From Penaeus vannamei (Eukaryota; Arthropoda; Malacostraca; Decapoda; Penaeidae): a stretch of DNA of 22,500 bases. The position numbers were made by a program, and so were the translations under genes. A model generated the notes under the pieces. The model was not told the origin of the DNA. It was given only the letters and a program-made list of their open reading frames with translations, and did not search any database. Of this stretch, positions 1-8,879 are shown in pieces. Within the stretch, counting starts at the first letter, position 1, and each line of letters opens with the position of its first letter. The stretch covers positions 42,741,683 through 42,764,182 of the forward strand of contig NC_091558.1 in NCBI RefSeq assembly GCF_042767895.1, given 5' to 3'.

Positions 1-470
1 CACCACTGTTACTACCAATGCTGCCTGAATACTACAATTTACCAATTTCTGCTACCACTGTTACTACCATTGCTGCCATTACTACAGTGCCACCGCTACC
101 ACCAGCTACTACTACCGCCGGTATTACTACCACTTGCCACTAGTCCTACCACTGTTAATACCACTTGCCACTACCGCCGCCATTATTATTACCACTATAG
201 CCACTACCACTACCACAGTCACTATCATTCCTACCACTACCACTTTCACTACCACCTATCCCTATCAATAGGCTACCACTGTTGCTACCACTACCACCGC
301 TGCTATTACTACCACCTGGCACTAGCACTACCACCTGCCACTACCAATGCCACTTATTACTATCACCTACCACTATTATTACCATTGCAGCCACTACCAC
401 TACCACATTTACTACCATAACAACCACTACCACTAGGCTACCACTGTTACTACCACAACTACCGCTACTT
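1..470. repeat. Degenerate ACC/ACT trinucleotide-hexanucleotide repeat
   Basis: The stretch is built almost entirely of ACC, ACT, GCC and TTA triplets, with a loose CCACTA or CTACCACTGTTA phrase recurring irregularly. It has strongly diverged from any pure microsatellite. Two forward frames stay open here and would give His/Tyr/Leu- or Thr-rich peptides, but the composition follows the triplets and nothing resembles a protein domain. The array is cut by the window's left end, so its full length is unknown. Confidence 0.85.
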
Positions 471-690
471 CTACCTCCTGTTACTATACAATTATAGGCC
501 TATGTTATCACCTTCTACTTCTACCTCCTGTCACTATACACTTATAGGCCTATGTTATCACCTTCTACTGCTACCTCCTGTTACTATACACTTATAGGCC
601 TATGTTATCACCTCCCCCACTTCCTGTTACTATACAGTTATAGGCCTATGTTATCACCTTCTCCCCCACTTCCTCTTCCTATGTTACTAT
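471..690. repeat. 50-bp tandem repeat, about four copies
   Basis: CTACCTCCTG recurs at 471, 521 and 571, giving an exact 50-bp period. A fourth, partly deleted copy begins near 618. Each unit carries the 10-bp palindrome ATAGGCCTAT (494, 544, 594, 640), followed by GTTATCACC. The unit is close in base use to the ACC/ACT block before it and may have grown out of it. From 691 to 804 there is a short non-repeated stretch. Confidence 0.9.
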
Positions 691-804
691 CGTCTTATCA
701 TTATCACCCTGCCATCAAACTCTTATCTCTGAATTTATTGTTATCGTAATCTGAGCCTGGATAAGCCATTCAGGGGTGTGATTTTATCCTTTTATGTTCG
801 CCTT

Positions 805-817
805 GAAGAAGAAGAAG

Positions 818-846
<29 letters not shown>
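805..846 (+). repeat. (GAA)14 microsatellite
   Basis: There are fourteen uninterrupted GAA triplets, directly followed by a run of G. This is the head of a purine-only block of more than 800 bp. Long GAA/TTC tracts are known to form triplexes and to slow polymerases; that is general knowledge and was not shown here. Confidence 0.97.
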
Positions 847-848
<2 letters not shown>

Positions 849-1667
849 GGGGGGGGGGGAGGGGAGGAGGAGAGGGAGAAGGGGGGGGAAGGAGGAGAGG
901 GAGGAGGAGAGGGAGGGAGGAGGAGGAGGAGGAGGGAGGAGAGGGAGAGGGAAGAGGGAAGAGGGGAAGGAGGAGGAGGAGGAGGATGGGAGGACGAGGA
1001 GGAGGAGGAGGAGGTGGAGGAGGAAGGGAGGAGGGAGGAGGATAGGGAGAGGAAGAGGGGAGAGGGAGAGGGAGAGAGGGAGAGTGGGAGAAGGAGGAGG
1101 GGGAAGGAGGAGGAGGAGAGGGAGAGTGGGGGTGGTGGGGAGGGAGGAGAGAGGGAGGAGGAAGGAGAGGGAGGAGGAGAGGAGGAGGGAGAGGGAGGAG
1201 GGAGAGAGGGAGGGAGGAGGAGAGGGAGGGAGGAGGAGGAGGAGGGAGGAGGAGGAGGAGGAGAAAAAGAAGAAGAGGAAGATTAAAACGAAAATGAAGA
1301 AGAAAGAAATATGGAGACTGAAGTGAAGAGAAGGAGAAGAGGACGATCAAGACAAAGAGAAGAAAGGAGAAGAAAGAGGAGGAAAAAGAAAAAAAATGAA
1401 TAGGATGAAGAAGGAAAAGAAAAAAAAGAGGAAGACGAAGAAGAAAAGAGCAAGAACGAAGAAGAGGAGGAAGAGGAAGACGAAGAAGAAAAAATAGTTC
1501 ATAATGATGATAAAGAAAGAAGTAGAAGAAAAGGAAGAAGGAAAAGAAGAAGAGGAATAATATGATAATGAAATAAGCAGAAGAAGAAAAGGAAGAAGGA
1601 AAACCAGAAGAGGAATAAAAAGATGATAAAGAAAGAAGAAGAAGAAGGAAGAGAAGCACGAGAAAAC
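847..1667 (+). repeat. Polypurine tract, GGA/GAG then GAA-rich
   Basis: About 820 bases are almost purely A and G on the plus strand. The first half is dominated by GGA and GAG. From about 1260 it becomes A-richer, with GAAGAA and GAAAAG. Only scattered pyrimidines interrupt it. Open frames on both strands (Glu/Gly/Arg-rich forward, Leu/Ser/Pro/Phe-rich reverse) follow from composition and are not genes. Confidence 0.93.
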
Positions 1668-1736
1668 TATAATCTTTCTTTATTTAATCTTTATCCTCTA
1701 ATTCGTCTGGATTTGGGATTGCGGGCGAGGGTGGCG

Positions 1737-1763
1737 GCGTGGGCGTGGGCGTGGGCGTGGGGC
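1737..1763 (+). promoter_or_regulatory. GC-box/EGR-like cluster and G-quadruplex motif
   Basis: Four G runs separated by CGT (GGG at 1741, 1747 and 1753; GGGG at 1759) form a canonical G-quadruplex pattern with 3-nt loops. The same bases contain GCGTGGGCG at 1737, 1743 and 1749, which is the exact EGR/WT1-class zinc-finger consensus, three times in overlap. It lies in a roughly 130-bp GC-rich island between a purine and a pyrimidine block. The motif may simply be a hexanucleotide repeat. No gene start follows it, so a promoter role is inference. Confidence 0.4.
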
Positions 1764-1796
1764 TCGTGAACCGGATTCGCGATCTCTTAAACTTAT

Positions 1797-2196
<400 letters not shown>

Positions 2197-2216
2197 TCCC
2201 TAAATGACCTATTCGT

Positions 2217-2267
2217 AAGAGAGAGAGAGAAAAGAGAAAAGAAAGAAAGAAAGAGAAAGCGAGAGAT
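2217..2267 (+). repeat. GA-rich arm facing the (TC)60 array
   Basis: The sequence AAGAGAGAGAGAGAAAAGAG and the following GAAA/GAGA units are the approximate reverse complement of the TC/TTTC block, separated from it by only about 25 bp around TAAATGACCTATTCG. The two can pair into an imperfect hairpin or cruciform. Coding function is not suggested. Confidence 0.8.
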
Positions 2268-2505
2268 TTAATCACGAGGTTCCTTGACTGAAAAAAAAAC
2301 ATAATAAATTACAAGATTCCCATGACAACATTATATTACCATTCAATGTTTTTATCGTCATCCATTTTCCTTTGTAATTTACCTTAATCAACTGCTGGCA
2401 TCCTAATTCCGGGCCATAATTCACTCCAGATTAGTATTTTATGCAAATAAACTCCGGATGCAGTGCCCAGCGAACCAAAAGACGACACGAAACAACATCT
2501 ATTTA
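2268..2505. other. Short unique AT-rich stretch, no gene
   Basis: This is non-repeated sequence between the CT/GA block and the next minisatellite. It holds a perfect octamer ATGCAAAT at 2441-2448, the POU-domain consensus, which may be chance. An open reverse frame that ends here begins inside the next repeat array and shows no recognisable domain. Confidence 0.6.
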
Positions 2506-4290
2506 GTTTAACAAGAGGAGAATAAATATGGAATAAAAATGTACCAGAATAATACCGAATAGATAAATAAACGATAAGTGAATAAATAATAGATAACGGA
2601 ATGATAGAATAGTTTAACAAGAGGAGAATAAATATGGGTGAAAAAACGAGTTAAAATAAGATGTAACAGAATAATACCGAATGGATAAATGAATGGTTAA
2701 ATAAGTGAATAAATAATAGATAACGGAATGAGAGAGGAGAATAAATATGGATGAAAAAAGAGTTAAATAAAATGTACCAGAATAATACCGAATGGATAAA
2801 TAAATGATAAGTGAGGAAATAATAGATAACGGAATGATAGAAATAGTTTAACAAGAAGGGAATATATATGGATGAAAAACGAATGAAAATAAAATGTACC
2901 AGAATAATACCGATTGGATAAATAGATGGTTAAATAAGTGAATAAATAATAGATAACGGAATGAGAGAGGAGAGTTAAAATAAAATGTACCAGAATAATA
3001 CCAAATGGATAAATAAACGATAAGTGAGGAAATAATAGATAACGGAATTACAGAATAGTTTAACAAGGGATTAATAAGGAAGAAAAACGAGTTAAAATAA
3101 AATGTATAGAATAATACCAAATGGATAAATGAATGGTTAAATAAGTGAATAAATAATAGATAACGGAATAAGAGAGGAGAATAATGAGGATGAAAAACGA
3201 GTTAAAATAAAATAATATTAATACCAAAAGGATAAATAGATGATAAGTGAATAAATAATAGAGAACAGAGTGATAGAATAGTTTAACAAGAAGGGAATAT
3301 AATAAGGATAAAAAACGAGTTAAAATAAAATGTACCAGAATAATACCGATTGGATAAATAAATGATTAAATAAGTGAATGAATAATAGATAACGGAATGA
3401 GAGAGGAGAATATATATGGGTGAAAAACGAGTTAAAATAAAATGTATAGAATAATACCAAATGGGTAAATAAATGATAAGTGAGGAAATAATAGATAATG
3501 GAATGATAGAATAGTTTAACAAGAAGGGAATATAATAATGATGAAAAATGAGTTAACATAAAATAATACTAATACCAAATGGATAAATAAACGATAAGTG
3601 AATAAATAATAGAGAACAGAGTGATAGAATAATTTAACAAGAAGGGAATAAATATGGGTGAAAGACGAATGAAAATAAAATGTACCAGAATAATACCGAA
3701 TGGATAAATAAAAGATAAGTGAATAAATAATAGATAACGGAATTATAGAATAGATTAACAAGAAGGGAATATAATAAGGATAAAAAAACGAGTTAAAATA
3801 AAATGTACCAGAATAATACCAAATGGATAAATAAACGATAAATGAATAAATAATAGATAACGGAATGAGAGAGGAGAGTGAAAATATAATGTACCAGAAT
3901 AATAGCGAATGGATAAATAGATGATAAGTGAATAAATAATAGATAACGGAATGATAGAATAGTTTAACAAGAGGAGAATAAATGTGGATGAAAAACGAGT
4001 TAAAATAAAATGTACCAGAATAATAGCAAATGGATAAATAGATGGTTAAATAAGTGAATAAATAATAGATAACGGAATGAGAGAGGAGAATAAATATGGA
4101 TGAAAAACGAGTTGAAATAAAATGTACCAGAATAATACCAAATGGATAAATAGATGATTAAATAAGTGAATGAATAATAGATAACGGAATGACAGAAGAT
4201 AATAAACAAAAAAATAAAAATAATAATTACATACCCACCCAACTAAGTGAATAAATATTAGATAACGGAATGATAGAAGATAATAAAATA
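2506..4290. repeat. Minisatellite, alternating ~100-120-bp units, about 15 copies
   Basis: Each unit contains ATGTACCAGAATAATACC, then a GGATAAATA segment, and ends with AATAATAGATAACGGAAT. Two unit types alternate. One starts with GTTTAACAAG, carries GGTTAAATAAGTG or a near variant, and ends in GAGAGAGGAG. The other lacks the first motif, carries GATAAGTG, and ends in GATAGAATA. Starts of the first type at 2612, 2846, 3058, 3281 and 3514 give dimer lengths of 234, 212, 223 and 233 bp. The pattern breaks at 3514-3753, where single units of 118-121 bp follow each other, then resumes. Reverse frames of 60-90 residues (Tyr/Ile/Leu/Phe-rich) are shadows of the A/T-rich repeat. Confidence 0.93.
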
Positions 4291-4295
4291 ATAAC

Positions 4296-4388
<93 letters not shown>

Positions 4389-4402
4389 TATTATTATTAT
4401 TA
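4291..4402. repeat. (AAT)n microsatellite with inverted (TTA) tail
   Basis: About 95 bases of near-perfect AAT triplets switch at 4388-4389 to TTA triplets up to 4402. The junction AATAATAATTATTATTATT is self-complementary and could fold back. The array sits between two copies of ATTACATACCCA[CT]CCAACTAAG (near 4225 and 4397), so it expanded within or beside a small duplication at the end of the preceding minisatellite. Confidence 0.95.
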
Positions 4403-4419
4403 CATACCCATCCAACTAA

Positions 4420-4860
4420 GAATCCTACCCCCCCACCCCCCCACCCTACCCCGACCCCCACCTGGCCCCTTCTCGAAACCACAATTTTGCCGATTTTAAA
4501 CAATTTCACACCTATCGACAAACGACTTCTTTCGCTTTCCCTAAATAGAGAAAAAACATTTCCCTTAATCGAAATAAGGAAAAATACTCCTAGATGGAAA
4601 AAATCCCTAAAAAAAAGTCCCTAAAAATCCCTAAAAAGAAAGAAAAAAAAAGTACCCTATAAAGGAAAATCCTTAAACTGAAAAAAAAAAAAATCCTTAA
4701 AACGGAAACCTTCCCCTTAAAACGAAAAACGAAAAAGTAACCATAAACAAACAAACAAAAAAATCCATAACACGCAACGAAAAAAAAAATCCCTAAACCC
4801 CACCCCCCCCCCCCCAAAAAAAAAAAAAAAAAAATCCCCCCAAACGACCTTCCCCTTTAA
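4420..4860. repeat. A/C-rich stretch with degenerate AAATCCCTAAA repeat
   Basis: It opens with CCCACC-type runs (4420-4465) and a short less-repetitive stretch (4466-4550). A degenerate repeat of AAATCCCTAAA or AAATCCTTAAA at irregular 12-30-bp spacing follows. At 4804-4834 twelve C are followed by nineteen A. Reverse open frames are Phe/Gly/Val-rich consequences of the A and C runs. Homopolymer lengths here could be affected by sequencing error. Confidence 0.75.
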
Positions 4861-4990
4861 CAACACTTTCCCCAAACAACGCGCTTTAACTACCACTGAA
4901 AAGCTACACGGAACAAGCAATTTTCGCCTCTGTGCAGTCGTACGGAGGGAAAACCTACTTGGAGGTCATTATAGGTCAATGACTCCCATT
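4861..4990. other. Unique island between two low-complexity blocks
   Basis: About 130 bp of mixed, non-repeated sequence lies between the A/C block and a purine block. Apart from the AGGTCA direct repeat described separately I see no gene, RNA or element end in it. Confidence 0.5.
4963..4978 (+). promoter_or_regulatory. Perfect DR4: AGGTCA, 4-nt spacer, AGGTCA
   Basis: Two identical AGGTCA hexamers (4963-4968 and 4973-4978) are separated by TTAT. This is the exact DR4 geometry recognised by RXR/USP heterodimers with nuclear receptors, a well-known class of hormone response element. It is followed by AATGACTCC, which resembles an AP-1 half. The motif lies in one of the few unique islands, but no gene is visible on either side. 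Binding is unproven and a chance match in 22 kb is possible. Confidence 0.35.
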
Positions 4991-5400
4991 ATTCGGGGCG
5001 TTAAAAAGGGAAGAGGGATAGAGAGGAAAGAAAGAAGGGAAGGAGGAAAAGGGAAAAGAGGGGACAGAGGAAAAGCGAAAAGAAGGAGAGGGAAGATGAA
5101 CAGGGAGGAAAGAAAGAGGAACAGGGAGGGAAGGAAGAGGAAAAGGGAAGAGAAAGAGAGGGAAGAGGAACAGGGAGGAAGAGAAAGAGGAACAGGGAGG
5201 GAAGAAAGAGGAAAAGGGAAAAGAAAGAGATGGAAGAGGAACAGGGAGGAAAGAAAGAGGGGAAAGAGGAAAGGGGTAAAAGCAAGAGTGAGAGAGGAGG
5301 AGAAAAAGAGGGAAGAGGGAAAGAAGGAGGATGAAAGAGAGGAAAAAGTAAAATGTGGAGATAAGGGAAGGAGATAATTATGATGTGATGGAATGAGAAG
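4990..5400 (+). repeat. Purine-rich minisatellite with GAGGAACAGGGAGG core
   Basis: The core GAACAGGGAGG recurs within a loose higher unit of about 65-70 bp (5096-5160, 5161-5230 and a partial third). The units are filled with GAAAGA, GGAAGA and GAAAAGGG. Pyrimidines are nearly absent apart from the C of GAACAGG. The forward frame gives an Arg/Glu/Lys/Gly-rich peptide of 132 residues, which follows from composition; no domain is recognisable. Confidence 0.85.
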
Positions 5401-5690
5401 AGGAGAGAAAGATGAGGAAAAAGAAGAGGAAGAAAATGATAAAAAAACAGACAAGATGATGGAAAAGTAAACGGGAGAACGAAAAAAAGGAAAAAATAAG
5501 AAAAGAAAAAAAGTGAAAAACACAAATGAAATAGACAAAGATACGACAGGATACAAATAAACAGTAATAAGACGAAAGAAAAAGAAAGCGAAAATAAAAA
5601 GTCGAAAGAAGGAGAGAAAGAAAAAGAAGATAAAGATGCCCAGGAAGCGATACCCCGCAGAGAAAACGGCCTTTGTGGATGGGTATTAAG
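5401..5690 (+). repeat. A-rich purine tract
   Basis: The stretch is dominated by GAAAA, GAAGA and AAAAAG words with scattered T and C. It is less regular than the flanking blocks. Near 5636-5690 about 50 bp is of mixed composition before the GGA array begins. Confidence 0.7.
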
Positions 5691-6040
5691 GGAGGAGGAG
5701 GAGGAGGAGGAGGAGGAAGAGGGAGGGAGGGAGGGAGGGAGGGAGGGAGAGGAGGAAAGGGGAGGGGGAAGGAGGGAGGAAAAAAGGGAGATGGAGGGGG
5801 AAAGAGAAGTAGGAGGAAAAAGGGAGGAGGAAAAAAAGGGAGATGGAGGGGGGGAAAACAGAAGTAGGAGGAGGAGAGGGAGGGAGGGAGAAGGGGAAAA
5901 ACGGAGGGGTGATGAGAGAAGGAGAAGGTAGGGGCAGGAAAGGAAGGATTGATGATAGGGGTAGAAAGGAAGAGAGGAAGGGAGAGAGAAAAAAAGAACA
6001 AATAAAGGAAAACGAAAAGAAGACCGAAAGGAAGTAAAAA
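5691..6040 (+). repeat. GGA/GGGA polypurine tract with G-quadruplex run
   Basis: (GGA)n occupies about 5691-5717. Then (GGGA)7 at 5721-5748 is a canonical G-quadruplex pattern with single-A loops. A local duplication of GGGAGATGGAGGGG follows (5786 and 5838, 52 bp apart), each copy with an AGAAGTAGGAGGA-like tail. The tract becomes A-richer toward 6040. The reverse Leu/Pro/Ser/Phe-rich frames of up to 357 residues are composition artefacts. Confidence 0.88.
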
Positions 6041-6080
6041 CAAAGAAGAATAAAAATAAAACAAAAACAAACATAAAACA

Positions 6081-6250
6081 ACCGAACTACCCAACCGCCC
6101 TTAAACCCCCCCCCACCCCACCCCACCACCACCACCCCCTCCATAACAACCGCCCATTCGAACCCAAACGAGGGCGGTTTAAACACAAAGCCCCCCCTCC
6201 TCCTCCTCCCCCCCCTCTTCTCCGACCACCGGGGGGTCACGTGATACACC
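6081..6250. other. C-rich stretch with 8-bp inverted repeat
   Basis: Runs such as CCCCACCCCACC make a minus-strand G-quadruplex likely around 6106-6140. AACCGCCC at 6148-6155 and GGGCGGTT at 6172-6179 are perfect complements with a 16-nt loop. An extra AACCGCCC lies at 6093-6100 and could compete as the left arm. The loop contains ATTCGAACCC, whose complement resembles a tRNA B box, but no T-arm can be formed. Confidence 0.6.
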
Positions 6251-6307
6251 GGCGCCGCCCCCTGTGCACACCGGTCCTCGCGTTACCCATAATGCCACTG
6301 AGGATAT

Positions 6308-6334
6308 GGTGGTGATGGTGATGGTGATGATGGT
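6308..6334 (+). repeat. Short GGT/GAT repeat
   Basis: A short run of TGGTGATGG words lies between the C-rich island and a G-rich stretch. It explains the Val/Met/Asp-type codons seen in the overlapping frames. Confidence 0.7.
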
Positions 6335-6380
6335 AATTGAGAGGTGGGGGGGAGGGGGGAAGGAGGGACTGGGTGGAAGG

Positions 6381-6557
<177 letters not shown>

Positions 6558-6640
6558 CAAGGGAGAGATAGTGGAAGGAAAAAGAAAGGGAGAGGGCAAA
6601 GGAGAGGGAGAAGAAAAGAGAAGAGATTAAAAAATATATA

Positions 6641-7305
6641 AATTACAAACGACCATACCCTCACACCCTAAGAAAAGATAAACGGAGATACATATACTAA
6701 AAAAAAAAATAATTTATCCTTGTCCCGTGGTCAGACTTACCCCCCCCCCCCACCAGTCCCTCCCCCACCCCCACCTCGTCCAGTCAAAACCAGACCCGAC
6801 CCAATGAATTTTCATAAATACGGACACAGAAATAAAGTGCATATTTGTCTATATATCTGATAGATATACATTTAACTATCTATTTACCCGGGTTGTTATG
6901 CATGTCTAGACTGATAAACATGCATTTGTTTATTTATTTATGCATGTCAAGTATATATTCTTTGGGTCGGGTTTCGCACAATTCCGACAAACTGGCAACA
7001 TTCCATTTTTTGAATTTAAAAGGAAATTTAGACGCCTGGGGCCTTTGGTGGTACCCTATCCATTACCATAGATCGCTAATCCGGTATGGTATTTCACTTA
7101 AGGGAGGGGAAGAGAGTGCCTTTCTTAGAATAACTTGACACGGGGGGTAAAAATGACCCTTAGGACGTCTTGTACGAGAGGTGGGAAGAAGGTCGGTCGG
7201 TTGATAGGCCTATCTCGCCAGAACGTGGGAAATTCTCCTAAATAACACACGAACACGAGAGGGCAATAATTTCTCGGTGTAAATACAGGCTTTTAATTGA
7301 AATAG
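6641..7305. other. Largely unique AT-rich region, no supported gene
   Basis: This is mixed-composition DNA with a C run near 6741-6752 and ATGCATGTC twice near 6898 and 6942. A perfect 12-bp palindrome GATAGGCCTATC lies at 7203-7214. A forward frame at 6845-7138 could give a 97-residue peptide (Ile/Tyr/Leu-rich first half, mixed second half). I recognise no domain, and its start lies in AT-rich tandem words. It could be chance or an eroded exon or element, and I do not call it a gene. Confidence 0.6.
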
Positions 7306-7507
7306 GATAAAAAAAAGGCAAAATTTGATAATACCAGAAAAAAATAAAAATATCCTTACCTATGACGAAATCTTGTAAAAACTTTACTCTTCCTGATAAA
7401 AAAAAAAATAGTCAAAAATTTTGATAATCCCAGAAATAAAAATTAAACCAAATATCCTTACCTATGACGAAATCTTGGATAGACTACTTTACCCTTCCTG
7501 TATCAAA
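7306..7507. repeat. ~102-bp tandem duplication
   Basis: TATCCTTACCTATGACGAAA followed by TCTTG occurs at 7351 and 7453, 102 bp apart. Upstream, TTTGATAATACCAGAAA matches TTTGATAATCCCAGAAA, and downstream both copies have ACTTTAC-CTTCCTG. Copies differ by substitutions and small indels, so the duplication is not recent. Confidence 0.9.
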
Positions 7508-7524
7508 ATTCAGTCCCTTTTTCA

Positions 7525-7650
7525 CACAAATACACCTACAAACACCCCTCCCCCCCTTTAACGAACACACAAACACACGTTAAATACACCCACAAACACC
7601 CCCCCCTCCACCCTCCCCCCCTTTAACGACCACACAAACACACGTTCCAA
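7525..7650. repeat. ~65-bp tandem duplication, C/A-rich
   Basis: CTTTAACGA followed by ACACACAAACACACGTT-like sequence is found at 7556 and 7621, 65 bp apart. Each is preceded by CACAAACACCCC and a C run. The two copies are similar apart from C-run length. Confidence 0.85.
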
Positions 7651-7674
7651 ACTCGCAACCCGACCAGCGTGCGT

Positions 7675-7699
7675 GGGGTGGGGTGGGGGGGTGGGGGGG
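7675..7699 (+). other. G-quadruplex motif with single-T loops
   Basis: Four G runs of four to seven bases are separated by single T bases. This is the pattern that gives very stable parallel quadruplexes according to general rules. It marks the boundary between the C/A-rich duplication and a long pyrimidine tract. Confidence 0.7.
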
Positions 7700-7775
7700 A
7701 GCGACCGGACACACTCACACTCTCAATCTCCATTCAAGTCCTACGATCACAATCTTATATTTCATGGTTTGTTTC

Positions 7776-8790
7776 CCCCTCCCTCGCCCCCCCCTTCCCC
7801 TTCCCCTCCCCCCACTCTACTCTACCACTGCCGTACCTGGTTCTTTTCTTGTCTTTCTTGTCCCTCCCTCTCTCCTTCCTACTCTTCCTTTCCCTTACCT
7901 CGGGTCGCTTATTTCCTTCTCCTCTCCCCTATCACTTACCCCCTTCATCACTTTTCTTTTACCTAACTTCCTTCCCCTTTTCCTATTCCTTTTTCTTTAC
8001 CCTACTTCGTTCTATTTCTTCTAAACCCTCCTCATCGCCTACCTCATTCCCCTTTCCCTATCCCTATTCCTCTTTCCCTTTCCCTTCACCCTGCCTCCTT
8101 TATCTCATTCCCCTTAGCCCCTTCAATTTCCCCTTCTCCTAATTCCTTCCCTCTCCCTTCCCCTACCCCTACCTTCTTCCTTTTCCCCAAACCCTTGTCC
8201 TTCCCCCGTCCTTTTACCTTACCTCCTTCCCCTTCCCCTTCCACTTCTCCCTACCCCATTCTCCTTCCCTTAATCCCTTCCGTTTCCCCTACCCCCAACC
8301 CAACCCCTTCTCACTATCCTCTTCCTCTCTTCCTCTCCCCTACCTCCTTCCCCTTCCTTTCTCTAAACTCCTACCTCCTTCCCCTTTTCCCTTCCTATTA
8401 CCTCCTTCCTATTACCCGTTCCCCCCCTCCCTCTCTCCCTCCTTTCCTTTTCCGCCTTCCTCTTCTTTCTCTTACCCGTCCTCCCTCCGCCTTCCTTTCT
8501 CTTACCCGTTCCTCTTCCTCTTCCCCTTCCCCTTCCTTTCTCTCACCCCTACCTCCTTCCCCTTTCTTTCTCTCACCCCTACCTCCTTCCCCTTCCCCTT
8601 CTCCTATTCCCTTCCCCTTCCTTTCTCTCACACCTACCTCTTTCCCCTACCTCCTTCCCCTTCCTTTCTCTTACCCCTACCTCCCTCCCTCTTCCCCTCC
8701 CCCTTCTTTTCTCTCACCTCTACCTCCTTCCCCTTTCCCCTCCCCTTTGCCCCATCATACCTCCCCTAATCCCCAATAACTTCCACTAAA
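7776..8790 (+). repeat. C/T minisatellite, ACCTCCTTCCCC core, ~30-bp period
   Basis: About one kilobase is nearly all C and T with sparse A. The phrase CCCCTACCTCCTTCCCC plus TTTCTCTC repeats, with an exact 30-bp step at 8551 to 8581 and looser spacing elsewhere. Ser/Pro/Phe/Leu-rich forward frames (up to 194 residues) and a Gly/Glu/Arg reverse frame are both products of this composition. From 8791 to 8879 about 90 bp of mixed unique sequence follows. Confidence 0.9.
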
Positions 8791-8879
8791 TATAACCTTT
8801 CACGGTAGCTTTGCCTTCGTAAACATGCGCTGGTGAATCCTCTGGAACCGCTAATTCCGTTATTTAATTTTTAATAATT

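Noticed and set aside
784..1659. 291-codon reverse frame rich in Leu, Ser, Pro and Phe
   Set aside because: It is the complement of a polypurine tract, changes composition with the repeat, has no domain, and overlaps several forward frames of equal length.
5001..6074. 357-codon reverse Ser/Leu/Phe/Pro frame
   Set aside because: Purine repeats on the plus strand lack stop complements; two other reverse frames are open over the same bases.
6148..6179. tRNA-like B box on the minus strand (GGGTTCGAAT)
   Set aside because: The flanking bases do not form a five-base-pair T stem, and no A box or acceptor stem could be found at the right distance.
6845..7138. 97-codon forward frame in unique DNA
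   Set aside because: No recognised domain and length compatible with chance; mentioned under the unique region for completeness.
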